From: Onchidella celtica | Taxonomy: Eukaryota; Mollusca; Gastropoda; Systellommatophora; Onchidiidae | Direction: 5' to 3' | DNA: 64,000 bases | NCBI GenBank assembly: GCA_963931925.1 | Contig: OZ007572.1 | Coordinates: 26,276,691 to 26,340,690, forward strand | Shown here: piece after piece, positions 11,670 through 24,600 of the stretch | Layout of the letters: each line of letters opens with the position of its first letter | Numbering within the stretch: the first letter of the stretch is position 1 | Notes under the pieces: model-generated | Database searches by the model: none | Seen by the model: the letters and a program-made list of their open reading frames with translations, nothing else | What the model was told of the DNA's origin: nothing | Made by a program: the position numbers and the translations under genes

Positions 11670-12647
11670 CTTTGTGTATGATAAAATTAATATATACCGG
11701 TATTTGAGTATTTTGTTGGGCTTGTCTTGCAAGTGTGTGGGTGTGTCGTTAGGAGTTCGACCGTTTGTTGATTTTGTTTGCTCTGGGACGTCAACAGGTT
11801 AGTTTATGCGTGGATATTTTAATTAATTTTTTTTTTTTTGCTGTGATAGTAATTAGCTTTGCTAACGCGGTATATAGTGTGAAAATAGGGCAGTTATCGA
11901 CCTTCGAGGGTCAAGCTCCAAGATAAAGGGCAAAAACGATAACAAAGTGACACTGGGTCAAAACTGACTTCTTGCGATAAGTAGCATAATAAACCATTTT
12001 TAAACATTGTCTCCACTCTCTGGTTATACCATCCATACTCTCTGGTTATACCAAATTCAGGTAAATGAAAGCAGTGCAAAATTACAATTTAATTTTTGAG
12101 TTGTTCCCCTTGCACCTGAACACGATCCAGACATCGACTGCTAATGTGAGGCCTTCAGCACCGATAATTCAAATGATTAGTCGGCGTCGTTAACGCCGAG
12201 ACAGTGTTCTATTGACAAGTAAATCATAACATGGAAAATTAATTTCTTAACTGCGAGCACTTCTAAGTAGATCTACATAGGCCATAGCTCTTTATATCGA
12301 GGCTTACGAACCAAGTCTTTACACCCCATTTCATTGTTTACCCTGTCGAAGTCATGATAGGACATTAGGAGATAGAGCTGTTTTAGTGTTTATGAGCTGG
12401 GACTAGATCTGGATCTAGTGGATCTAACGTTCTGCCATGGACAGTTACATAGATGTGAATTACGCACAAGGTGAAGTTGGAGGCTGACTTAGTTATTAAT
12501 AACTTAGATTCACAGTGGAACAGTAGGCCTACAACACTGTTTTGATGTCTTGACCATTATGAAGCCTTACTGAGGAAAAAAAAATTGGATGAAGAGTAAA
12601 TGTTAATAGAGATGAATTAAAATTATTTTTGTTATTATTATTTTCAG
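11111..12647. other. Intergenic region 5' of NUDT5; GT and CT tracts
   Basis: Holds a GT run at 11,124-11,160, a CT-rich tract at 11,385-11,635 and a second GT run at 11,637-11,672. The open frames in it are serine-leucine or cysteine-valine low-complexity artefacts. Because the first recognised NUDT5 exon begins at a splice acceptor (12,648), a 5' non-coding exon and promoter should lie here or further upstream. I cannot place them with confidence. Confidence 0.5.
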
Positions 12648-12656
12648 ACTGCATAC

Positions 12657-15600
12657 ATGATAATCAGGAAATACCTCAAACTGTCAAACAGTCTCAATAC
12701 CATCAGAGTTCTCACTAGGATCATGTCATCTCAGAAAGTAGCAGCCATGGGGAAGAGCAAGCACATCAAAAGTGAGGTCAGTAGAATTTATTATCAGTGA
12801 GCAGCACAGAGGATATCCCAGCCAGAAGGAGCACCATATCGTGATGGTCATTCCACAATTGCCTGAAGTAGTTTTTTTTTGATGTTTTGAGATGAAATGC
12901 TCACCTTAATCAGACAATAATGTTGCACCGTTTAACAGTTACGTTGTTTTGTTTCGTTGACTTTACATGAAAACACACATCCACCTAAATCACCATTTTC
13001 AACTGTTGTTAGGGGAGCATAGTCTAGTTATAAAGCCAAATAAAGAAAGTACTGAATTGCGTCACTGTACAGATAATATCTTTCTGTGTTTTACCACACT
13101 TCCCTAACAACAGCTGCCACCGTATTGGAAGTAAACAGTTTTCTTTGGCTTTCAAGAAACCCCAAAACATGACTTAAATAATTGTGGAATGACCATGATG
13201 ATATGTTAGTTTGTTACACAACTTTAGTTGCGCATATATTTCATATTCTAAGTGTCTGCATTCACTATAAAAACATTCACCTAGAGGACTAACTTGCTGG
13301 GGCCTCACAGATGTTCCTAAGGTCATGTCCTTGTAGTGTTCCTATTGTTTTACTGAAATGGTACTCTTTCTTCCCATTCAGCGACCCAATGGAAATATGA
13401 TGCGTAGAATTGATATCAAGTTTGCTCATAGGAATGACATCATGCCTGGGTAGATCTGCTTGTTATGACATCATGCCAGTGTAGGATTGTCCTGAAAAGC
13501 CTAAAGAAATACTATACTATTCTAAGTTCTACTGACGTAGAGATGCTGGCAAGAATATTATCCCTCGTCCCACGTTGAGTGAACTCGTCCACGTAACGCC
13601 CCATTCGGGGATAGCCAGCGGCCAGTCAGCTGATGGTTCGCGTATTGCCGATAACCTCGGCGGTTGGGTCAATCGGGTCCTTCTGAACACGTGTATCATG
13701 TTTACTTTAGGACGCAACATCAACAAATTTGGTGGATAAATCATAAGTGACCTCTATGATATTTGGATTTAAAGTACTTGTGATGATATGCAGTAAGTTC
13801 TATTGTTAAATGGAAGGCCCAAAATCAAGAATTTTCTGCATTTACACGCCGTTTAACACACATTTTATCATTTTCCCAAGGCCTCTGTGCTTTTTTTGTC
13901 CTTAAGTCAGGCCATTTAGGTGAACAAATTATATTTTAAGCCAGGTGTGGTGGAACTGGCTAAGGACAGAAATGAAACAAAAGCTCTCTCTCAATTTTAA
14001 TAAGTGTAGCAGGCAAAAGAAGACTCTATAGCTTGTAAAGTTTGAAGTGGTACACTTTGGGCAAAAATTTTGACAACTTCCAGTGCATCAATTTCTTTGG
14101 GCTTAATAAAAACCACGACCTTTGATATGGAGTTCAAGAAAATAGTATAATGTTTACTGTAAACAATAAAATCGAACATTTTTATACATCGAAAGGCTTA
14201 CCCATGCATTTTAGTAGAAAGACCCAGTGTTTGAAGTGTTGAGACAGCATTTCATGAATGCAATCAAATAAAACAGACCACAAAAATGGGAAATATAGAA
14301 AAGAAAAGTAAAAAAGTAAACATTATTTCAAGCAAAATGATTTATACTGCTGTGCAGTTTCCATATTACTTGCAACTTATGTCGTGAGATCATTACACTG
14401 CTGTTAGATCTCTTTGTGCTCCCTCCCTCCATCCTGGCTAACAGGAAGAGACCGATGATGTCGGTGCACAATCTGATTCGTGGTGAATTTTATTCTCTAA
14501 ACTAATTGTTTTTGTTCATGCTGTCCGATATCCTGTTTGCACAATTCACAAAACACAAATGCACTAGATCAGGTATTTTAAAAATCTTCCCAATCAGAAA
14601 AGTCAAGCAAATTCACAATGGTGGTAGGTCGAACAGGATGGGTCAAGCCGTCATTCTGCCAGTATTTGTTTCTTTCCCAGTCAATGCTGGACACATTTTT
14701 CCCAGTAGTCTGTATCAATGGCTGCCATTGCTTCTTCAGTCAGTTGTTTCACATCGGTGAGTTTGAACGCCATGTTTTTGTCGTCTGTTAAATTTTTGCC
14801 CAAACCATTTCAATTGGGTTCAAGTGAGAGTGGTAAGGTGGAAGTCTCAAGCGTGTATGTTCAGCCTCTTGAATTATTTTGTCTTAGATCTGAAATATTT
14901 TTGTTCTTCTTTGTTGTTTGGCAGTTGACAACAGCTCTGGCTTCAAGCTTCTTTCAGAAAATGGTATGTGCTCTTTTTCCAGCCGAGCTTGAACATCAGC
15001 TTTTTTAGTGGATGATGTTGGAATTTTATCATTCACATGGACAACATTATGACATTGACAAGCAGCATTGTCCATCTTGATGCAAGATGGTCTGTCTAGT
15101 GTTGGCAGTTGAGCATCCGAAACCCACTCACTGAATATTTTACCATTCATCTCGGTATGGTAGTCACGGTTGTTGGTTGATTTGGATTGGAAAATCATTT
15201 CAGCACCCGGGATAAATCCAACCTGACGTCTATCAGCATGCGCAATGATTAATCTTTGACCTTTGCTGCTTGGGGCATGGCATCATTTTTGGCAGTCAAA
15301 TGACATTAATTCTTTCTCTTTTGTGTGGTGTGCATTTATCCAGGATCCGTCAAGATATACAACATCATAGCCATCTTGACACATTTTCCTTATATTGTGC
15401 AGATATCTACATCGGCTTGCAATTAGATGTAGTTTTCCACACAACACATTCTTACCACCAACATTTTTTCTGAACGTAAAACCAAGTTTCCTTACTGTTG
15501 TCCACAAAGTTTGTTTTGATATATCAACATCATTTTAATGTCTAAGTTTGATTCTCAGCTTTTTCATCGTGATTATCTCTTTGTAATTAAACGTTTAAAA

Positions 15601-18600
15601 TAGAGCGTTTAATGACATCCCGGTCAAAGTCATCACATTTTTTTTCTGTGACCTTTCCTTATATCATTAATTGTTGTTGAAGACTGCTTGATCCCTTGCT
15701 TAAATGGTGATTTTGATATATCAAGAGCATGTATTACGTGATCTGCCGGGCGGTCAAGGTTATAGAAAAGCGCCTTTTTTTGTGTGGCCTCTTTGCAAAA
15801 TGTACTTACATAGCTGGACAGAGATTTTATGTAAAGTTATAAACTTTACTTCGAGTGGCATTATAATATAGGTTGACAAACCTAGAAATAGATACTAATA
15901 ATACGGTAACTTATAAATTCCACAGACTAGAAATGTATCAGACTGAGCATGAGGACATCATCAAGGTCTGTAAACCGCCATTTTAAAAGCCTTGTGAACA
16001 CTAAAATTACTGCGTTCAATAGACCTATTAACGTAAGGCAATTCCCGGAAACACAGTTTGCAACATACAACCTTTTCTTTTTGCCGAATTTTGACTTTGC
16101 TTATAGCCCTGCTGCGACCCCACAGTTTTTCTGTGGTTTTTATGATATTTCAGGTATTTTTACTGTAGACAGAATGAGTGAATTAACTTTATGTGTATAG
16201 AATAAATTTTTTTGGCACAATCGTAACACTTAAGCCATGAATTCGCAACTGTGCACAAAAATTTTTTTTTTTAAAGTGACATAAAAACATTGTGTAACAA
16301 CTTACAGTGCACTCTCCCGATAACGACATGGCTCGGGACCAGAGGTGCATGTCGTTATCGGGAACATGTCGTTATTCGCAGATTTTCAAGATGGCGGAAA
16401 AAGGGGTGTGGTTAGACCCTTAGAATGTAACGTACCAACCATAGTGGGTGATCAGTGATCGGACTTTCCAAACATGTAAAATACACGAAGTGTGTGTGTG
16501 TGTTGTGTGTGTTGTTTTGTTTTTTTTGTTTGTTTGTTTTTTTTGTTGTTGTTGTTTTTTGTGTGTCATTTTCCCTCTGTTGTTTATCCGGGCTTGGGAC
16601 CGGCATGAGTGCAGCTGTATTTAATAATACAACTGAACACATGGCCACATTAAAAATGTTTTTTTTTTTGTTTTTTTTTGTTTTTTTTTTTAAACTAACA
16701 GTCGGATTTCGATTTAGGGAAGAAATCCATAATCCCGGTCTGTCGCTTGTTGCTGCAAATCATAGGGCCGACTTTATCTTCCATCTGATGCAACAAGTCG
16801 AAAAGAGATGCACCATCCTTATGTTGCAGTGCAAACCGTCTGAGAGTTTGTAGTGCCGAATTTGCGTCACTACCCGTGACAAGAGGGGCAGCTTCATCTT
16901 CATCATCGTCATCATCTTCGGGTGAATACAATCGATTCAGCGGTCAGCGATGTGATGACTGACTCATTTAATGCGCGTCACCCTTTTTGTTCCGACGACA
17001 ATAGACACAGGTGTGTTTTCGTTGGCCGATAACAAAGCGATCTCATTGGCCGATAACAAAGCGATCTCATTGGCTATGAGGTGCCTCTGGTAGGACATTT
17101 CATTGGTCGGAAAAGAAGTGTTTTTATTGGCTCAGAGAATGAAATGAAACTGACCGGAAACAATATTTTAGCTATTTTTATTTTTGTATCTAGCAAAGTC
17201 ACAGCCGATTATTGCTAACTCAATGTCGTTATCCGGAGAGTGGTCTAAAAAGTATGTCGCTATTTAGAGAGTTTTATTACTAATAACATATAGTAAAAAA
17301 ATCGGGACCGGGGGTCAATGTCGTTATCGGGAGAATGTCGTTATTCGGAGATGTCGTAATCGGGAGAGTGCACTGTATTTACATCAGCACTGTGCACACA
17401 ACCACGGGATTCAATGTGAACCACATTACATTTTGACAGCCTACACCTTTGCTCCAGAAAATACTGCGGACTTGCATTAAGCGTGAATGTGGATGGCATT
17501 TTTGGATCACCAGTGAATATGGCAGAAAACAACAATGAAATAATGTACCTACTAATATTCATGTAGAGGTGAACAAGAATAGAGCTTTTATACTTTATAG
17601 GTCGCAAACAGTGAAATCCCCTATAGCGAACACGTCTGTCAGATTAATAATTAGATTTATAACGTTTTTGCAGATGCAAGAGCGCATGCAAAGTTTCATT
17701 TCACAAGCTTTGTTAAAAGCAGCCGATTTCTTTGATCAAAGTGTACCATTCAAAGTTTACAAGCTGTACACGATCTTGTGTAAATATTTCTATTAAATTA
17801 AGAATTAAATTAATCATGTCAGGATGTCACTTCAGACAAGATGAAATCTCAGAAAATGTCAGAATGGATCAGGTCATGGATTGGTGACTGCACAGCCCAG
17901 TGGCTGCATGCATGAACTTGGTGTAAATCTGCCCATTTTGCACCACGGTGTAGGCTTAGTAGTGCATAGGGCCACCTAGGTGTAAACTCAAAGTTGGTCA
18001 GTGTGCATGAACTCCTTACGCATCAATTGCCGCTTAACGCAATAACAAAAATTGACATTGTGCAGCACAGAATTTGTATTGGCCAAGCCCTGCCATGAGA
18101 AAATAACGCCGATCTAAACAACACTAAGAGATTGAGGGTGAGTAGAAATCGAATTTTTTTCCTTGGCCCATGAAGTTGCGGGTTGGAATAAAATGTTAGC
18201 TACTTTCTTTCTTTTTGGCAGACATCACTTTCCCAAGGTAGTTATGCGTTGCGCAGCTGATTTAGTTGTCCTCAGAGAGAGCGTAAAGTTGTGAACCCCT
18301 TTATGTGTAGGTGTAGGCCTACACAAAATTCATGCACACTGGGTAACATTTCGCACCTACGTGTAAGGCCTACACTACCTTGTAAGCAGGTATATGTAGT
18401 TCATGCGTACGGCCATGGATGGGTAAAACAAATTGATTCAGTTGAGGCAGTAATTGATTTTTATGGAAGCAATTTAATGCATATTAGTAATTAACTCATT
18501 CAGTTATCTTCTTTATGGGGCAAAATCAATACAGTACATTCATGACTTGTCTTTAATTTTTTGTTTTGTTTTTGAGTCTTAAAAATATAATGTATTCATT

Positions 18601-21600
18601 TGTCCAGGAGGTTGCGCGAGGAAAATGGGTGTCCTTGAACATGATAACATATCAAGATCCCACAGGGAGAATTAGGTGAAGTATGGATGCAGTCTGTGAA
18701 ATTATCATGGGCCCTTTGTCCTTGGCAGACAGGTGGGCAAGATTAAGCCAATTGCTTTGATGATATGCCGAGATTTCAACATTGCAAATATTTTTTTACA
18801 CTTTCACAATTAGCAGTCTTCACTTTCACAATTTTCCACTTTTAATATTTCTATTTTGAGTACTGAACTATCAATTGGTCATTCTTTCTAATCCATGACA
18901 ATGAATGTCAAAATTGCACAACTTTTTATGCAGTGCCATAGATGCAAACCTGCATTTTCACTAAATTTCAACACAGATGATAATGTCATAGGAAATCCTT
19001 ATTAGATATTAACTGAATGAATGATGCTTTATCAATTTTGATAGGATATTTCAGCTTTTACTTTTCATTATGCCATAGTCCTTTAATATATCCATTTGAC
19101 AGGACATTCATCTCAGCTTGAGTCTTTTAAACTTTAATTTGAAATACTTTCATGATGAGATATATTATCCAACCTTTCTTCATCTAGCTCATGTGGTACC
19201 AAACTAGAAACATGAAAAATATTTTTCATATTGGTGAATTAATGGCTCTAATCAAAATTTCCAGTTGAGATGTTGCATAAATATCACTTGAGAGCCTGAT
19301 GAACCTAAGATGGAATAATTTTCTCTCAGATGACTTTTTTTTTTCTTAGGCAAGCATTGTGGAGTTAATTGAGCTATGAGTATTATTAGCTACGCTTAAT
19401 AGTTTATAATTTTTTAATAATTTAAATATCCATTTTTGTCGTAAAACAGAACATGGGAGGCAATTGAAAGAACAACAAAATTAAAGGAGGAGGCAGATGG
19501 TAAGTGAGGGACATTTAATTTGTCCTGCTCCTGACAAACAAACGTATGTAATCATTTTCCTGCTAAAGTGTGATGTTACTTCCATTTCATGTAACTATGT
19601 TTCAGATATTATTTCATTGTGTTTTTACTGTCCATGAGCCAGGATTTTGCCACTCATGTTACATTTCTTTATCATGTCCCTGGATTTGATTTCTTGTGGT
19701 TATTTAAAGCTTGAAAATGTGTAGGCTGCCACGCAATTCACGTGAATTTGCTACAAATGTGTCATTCAAGTGTTGATTTTACGTCTTCTTCTTTTTTTCT
19801 TTAGCTGTATGCATGACTGCAGTGTTCAGAGATCCATCAAAGAAATGTGACTGTGTGATACTTGTTCGACAGTACAGGCCGGCACTGAAGACCTACACCA
19901 TAGAATTTCCTGCAGGTATTTCTGATAAACAAATTGCAAAATATTTCTTTTAAAATATAATGTCACAGCTGCCAGCACAGCATTTGTCATTCTCCAGTGG
20001 CAAAGAGTAAGATAAATGCATCTTGTTCCTAGACCAGAGGGTCAGAGACTTAATAATCTTCTTTTTTTTTTTTAACTATGGCAGCTTTATATTGATTACC
20101 TGTTGTTGGCTTTTTTTCTGCTCAGTTTATGTAGTAACATCGACTTCCTTTCTGGAGACTGAAATTTTACAGTATTTGAGGTTGTATTCATGTCCCTGTC
20201 AGGTTTAATTGACGATGGAGAAACAGCATCTGAAGCTGCTGTGCGAGAATTTTTTGAAGAGACTGGATATAATGTCAAGGTTACCTACATGTCCCCAGGT
20301 GAGTTTACAAGACATTTCAGTAATAAATGAAATACTCATAGTGGTTGTTTCTTTCATATGGTTTAAAAGTAGAGACAGAATTCAGAGACACCAAATGTTT
20401 TCATTCATGTCCACACACATCTGTCTGTGAATCAGTTCAAACGATTCTTTTACCAAACTATGGGCCTCTATCTCCTGCCTTTTGTCTCGCCTCACCTCCC
20501 TCACTGGCAGTTAAATACTACTGTATTTTCTCTCTAACAAAAATTCTTTGTTTCTCTGGGGCCTCAGCTGAAAGCTGTTGGCCCTCTATTTTTCATTGTT
20601 GTTACTTGTTTTGTGGTGTGGTTTTTTTTCTCTGTCTGTCATTGCTGATGGCTTCAGATTTCATTGTTGGTAGGTGCCAGAATGGAGTACAAGAAGAAGA
20701 GAAAGGAGAAAAAAAAGCCCAGTAGGCGCAGATTTTGTGTCTACTGTCTATCCCCGCCCCCTGGCTATCCCTTCCTAAACATTTTGTGTAACACAAAGTA
20801 AAATGAAATTTTGTTCATGACACCATCCGCACAGGCGGACAATGTCATGGCTATTTCCTCTGCTGAATGAGATGATAAGGGATCAGCTTTCTAAAAATTC
20901 TGTGGAGGGTGGTCCAAGGTGCTGTGTGCACCCGGGACCTTGTCATTGTTGTTATAGAAGGACTGCCTTCTATTTTTTCTCTGTTGGCAATCCTACCTAT
21001 TTACCCCAGTGGCTGTTCTCGGTGTGCTTTCTTTTTTTTCTTTTCTTTCTCTCCTTCATTTTACACATGATATAGCTGTATCATCTCCTGCATTTGTTGA
21101 TGAGAGTCTCATATTTCATCCACAGCAACAGCTTTGGACAGCGGACTTGAAAGTGCCACACTGAAGATGGCTACTTGTGAAGTAAGTACATCTTTTGTCT
21201 CTCCGTGACTCTGCTCAGTATATCCAGTTAATAACAGATCTGGAGGAATACACATGGGAAAAGGAAATGTATTACAAATTAATACAATTTTTCTTATATT
21301 ATCACAGAAAATCGAAAGAGTAAGACTAACGAAGGGTCATGCATTGCAGAGGGATATACCTTAGTTGGAAGTGATGACATATATGGCCAGTTTGTAAATG
21401 CTATCTTTTGTGCAGCTTACTGAGCTTAAATGAAGAGGCACATTTTTATCCTGTTGTGTTATTTAATCAGGATAGATTTTGTAAACTAAATTAGCTGGTG
21501 GTGATAATTTGTTTTGGTGTGTGCAAACACAGAATTGGTACCTTGTTTGACATTTCATTATTCAGATTCATATTCTACAATTTTATGAATGTTTAAATCC

Positions 21601-24600
21601 TACAATCCACACATAAGATCAAATTGCGATTGAATGGGGGGGGGGGGTGTATTGTGTGTTCATCCATGTGTGTATTACTTTTCAATGTGTAAAAATATAT
21701 ATATGATAATTTTTGGTGACATGATTTCATAATAAACCAATATTGAAGTACAGTCGACTCCACTTAAAATGAAGTCGCTTAAAATGATCTTCTTTTTGTA
21801 TGATGTTTTTCTTTTATCCCTTCCCCAATGCCTCATTTCCGTGGGAAAAAAATGCATAGTATAACATCTTTCTATCCGTTTTTACTCTTTGCGTGATCTC
21901 ATTTTGAAGCCCCAAAGAGGAACAAAAAAAATGCTTAGTATGATTTTCCTAAACCGTGTCATGGTCAAAATACACGCCGCCATCTTTCGTAATCGTCCTT
22001 TCGCTACAGCTCGTACCTGCCATTGTTCTTTGTCTGCCTCGCCATTAACACCTGTTAATGTCGCGTGCGCCCGAGGCGCCATGCGTACGATTGGATGTGG
22101 TTGCTTAGTCCATGAGTGTAGGATTTTACAAATTTTATTCTGCTGGCATCACCGACCCCTCGCACTCATGGGATCTCAAATATGTAGCCATGTGTTATTC
22201 ATCAGGTGAATCAATAATGCATTATAATAGTAAATGATGCATCAGATATCGTAAAATTCACAGGGCCACTGATTTTACTCAGGTCGGGCATTGAGAGCGG
22301 AGGTTATGATAGAGAGAAAAAGCAGAGGTTTACCCACGTGGATGTACCGTAACAAGCGTGGCCACTATTTTTGAAGTTTTTTTTTTTTTTTTTAAAAACT
22401 ACGCAATAGAGATTCAATCGTTTTCGCGAGACACGGAGCAAAGACAGTCGGCGTCAGCAAGTCCACGAAGGTGTCAAATACCATGCTCACTCGGTCACCG
22501 CGGATGGGCAATGTTTATTGTGTTAGTTTAGGCTCAGTGCTACATGATGCGAGTGTGACCAGCGGAAGGGTCTTGTATGATATTCACATTTATATATATA
22601 ATACAGGAAAATGCAAGCCATGTTTGTTTGGTTGGCGTATCTTGCATGCTGACAGTCATATTATATAACAACATAGTGTTAAGTCGACTGACAGATAATA
22701 TTGTGTGCTAATTTTTGGCCTTTGGTTATAATGGAAACAAAACATTTTCCTTAGAAATGTTCAGACAACATCGCTTTGGGTGAATATTTTTTTTTTTTTA
22801 AATATCTCCTCACACGCCCTAATACACGTTGGCCTACACACAAAAAATACCCCCTCCTTAGAAAAAAACAACCAAAGGTCACCTACGTAACAATACTGCT
22901 TCCATCATTTATCAACATAGTTTGTCTAAGGTAGATAACTTAATAATGCTTAAGATGATTTAACGGATAGTAAGATGTTAAATTTTATGTCCCCTGGACA
23001 TCATCTTAAGCAATGTCGTCTGTACTGTATTTTCCAGAACAAGCAAGAGTGATTTGCAGTTCATAAAAAGAACATAAACACATCGCAACATCAAAATATT
23101 GCCTTTTTGTTAAACTTGCTAAACTTCTGATTTATTATAATAGGTGGACATGGATGCCATTGTTGAAAAGCCTGCCCAAGGAGGTAAGATGCAATGTTTT
23201 GAGATCATTATCTGTAATATTTGGGTCATGATGAATGTCTTTATTAGTGGGAACCAGTAATTAATAGATAATCGGTCAGTTTTACTTTACAGTGGCTTTT
23301 TATCCTTATGGTTTCTGTGTAATTTTATCTAATTTTTTAGGATAATGTTCTTTCTAAATGTGCCTATTTAGTATAAATCACAGACTAATAAATTAACCAG
23401 ACTGGAAACATGAGCTTCGGGCTGTGTCGTTTTTTACGGAATTTCCCGAGCGGCGACCTTATAACCAACATGGCCGCCGCTCGGGAAATTCCGATTCTAG
23501 TTCTATCTGCAGTAGAAATTTCTTTTTATTTGTCAAGATTGGTTGTACATATATTAATTTCTTGGTGCGGAACCAAACTTCCGCGTTCAGTAGGCGCGTC
23601 AAAATGGTATCATTCAAAATTGTAGCCATGCTGAAGCGTCGGTCGCTGCCGTAAACCTATAATGGCGGATGGTTCATGACTTTTCGCTGTTTTGTGACGT
23701 CACACAATGGGATCATCCAGTCTGGGTATTTTATCAATCTGTGGTGTAGATTGATTCTCTTTTGCTTTCCTGTTTGTTTTTGTTTACAGTAATTTACTGG
23801 CATGAGGTTGCACTGTGAAAGATAGTCCAAATTCTATTCGTTTATCCTGTTACTCTGAAATGAATGGATGATCTGAGTTCTTTTGAAAGATTTGACATAC
23901 TAAAAGGAAGCCTTTTAATTCTTAATGTTCTGCAAATATCCAAAGGCAATTATGTTGACATGTCCAGTAAAATCAGAATTTCTCTCCTGTCCTATCATTC
24001 TTTTATATTCTGTTTATCATCTTGCTTCTTCCTAGCATAATGTGACCGTTGTCGTGTGAATGTGCTTTCTCCAAACTTAAACTCAAACTCTTAGACTTGT
24101 GGCTCACTGAGTCAAGACTGTTTTGTGTCTGCCTTGGCACATGAAGTCTGTCTTTCCACCCAGCTGACTTAAGACAGTATTTACGCACCCCAACCAGTGA
24201 GACAGACTTTCAATCTTACCAGTGGGTGAAATCCCATCTAACTCCATATTTCATATCTCACATCTAAACTAACACAAAGCAGACTTGAATTAGAGGATAT
24301 CAGCCTTAGCATTTTGCTGAATCTGGAGAATGTGGGTACAAGCCATTCTCTTTTGATTCAATTTTTAAAGATGCTGGTGTAATTTGATTAAACATCGACT
24401 ACTTTGTCTTTGAGCAAATGAAATACGTTGGATTGTTGAGACAATGAAATGAATGTTAATCACTTAAATGCAGTTTGTGTCCATAGGATGACTAGGTTCT
24501 AACTCCTTTCTGTCAACTTTGGAGAAATTGATGATGGAAGTTTCAAGTGCTCAAAGCTTTTGATGATACAAGTTTTTTTCTTTTTAGTAATACTTACAAA

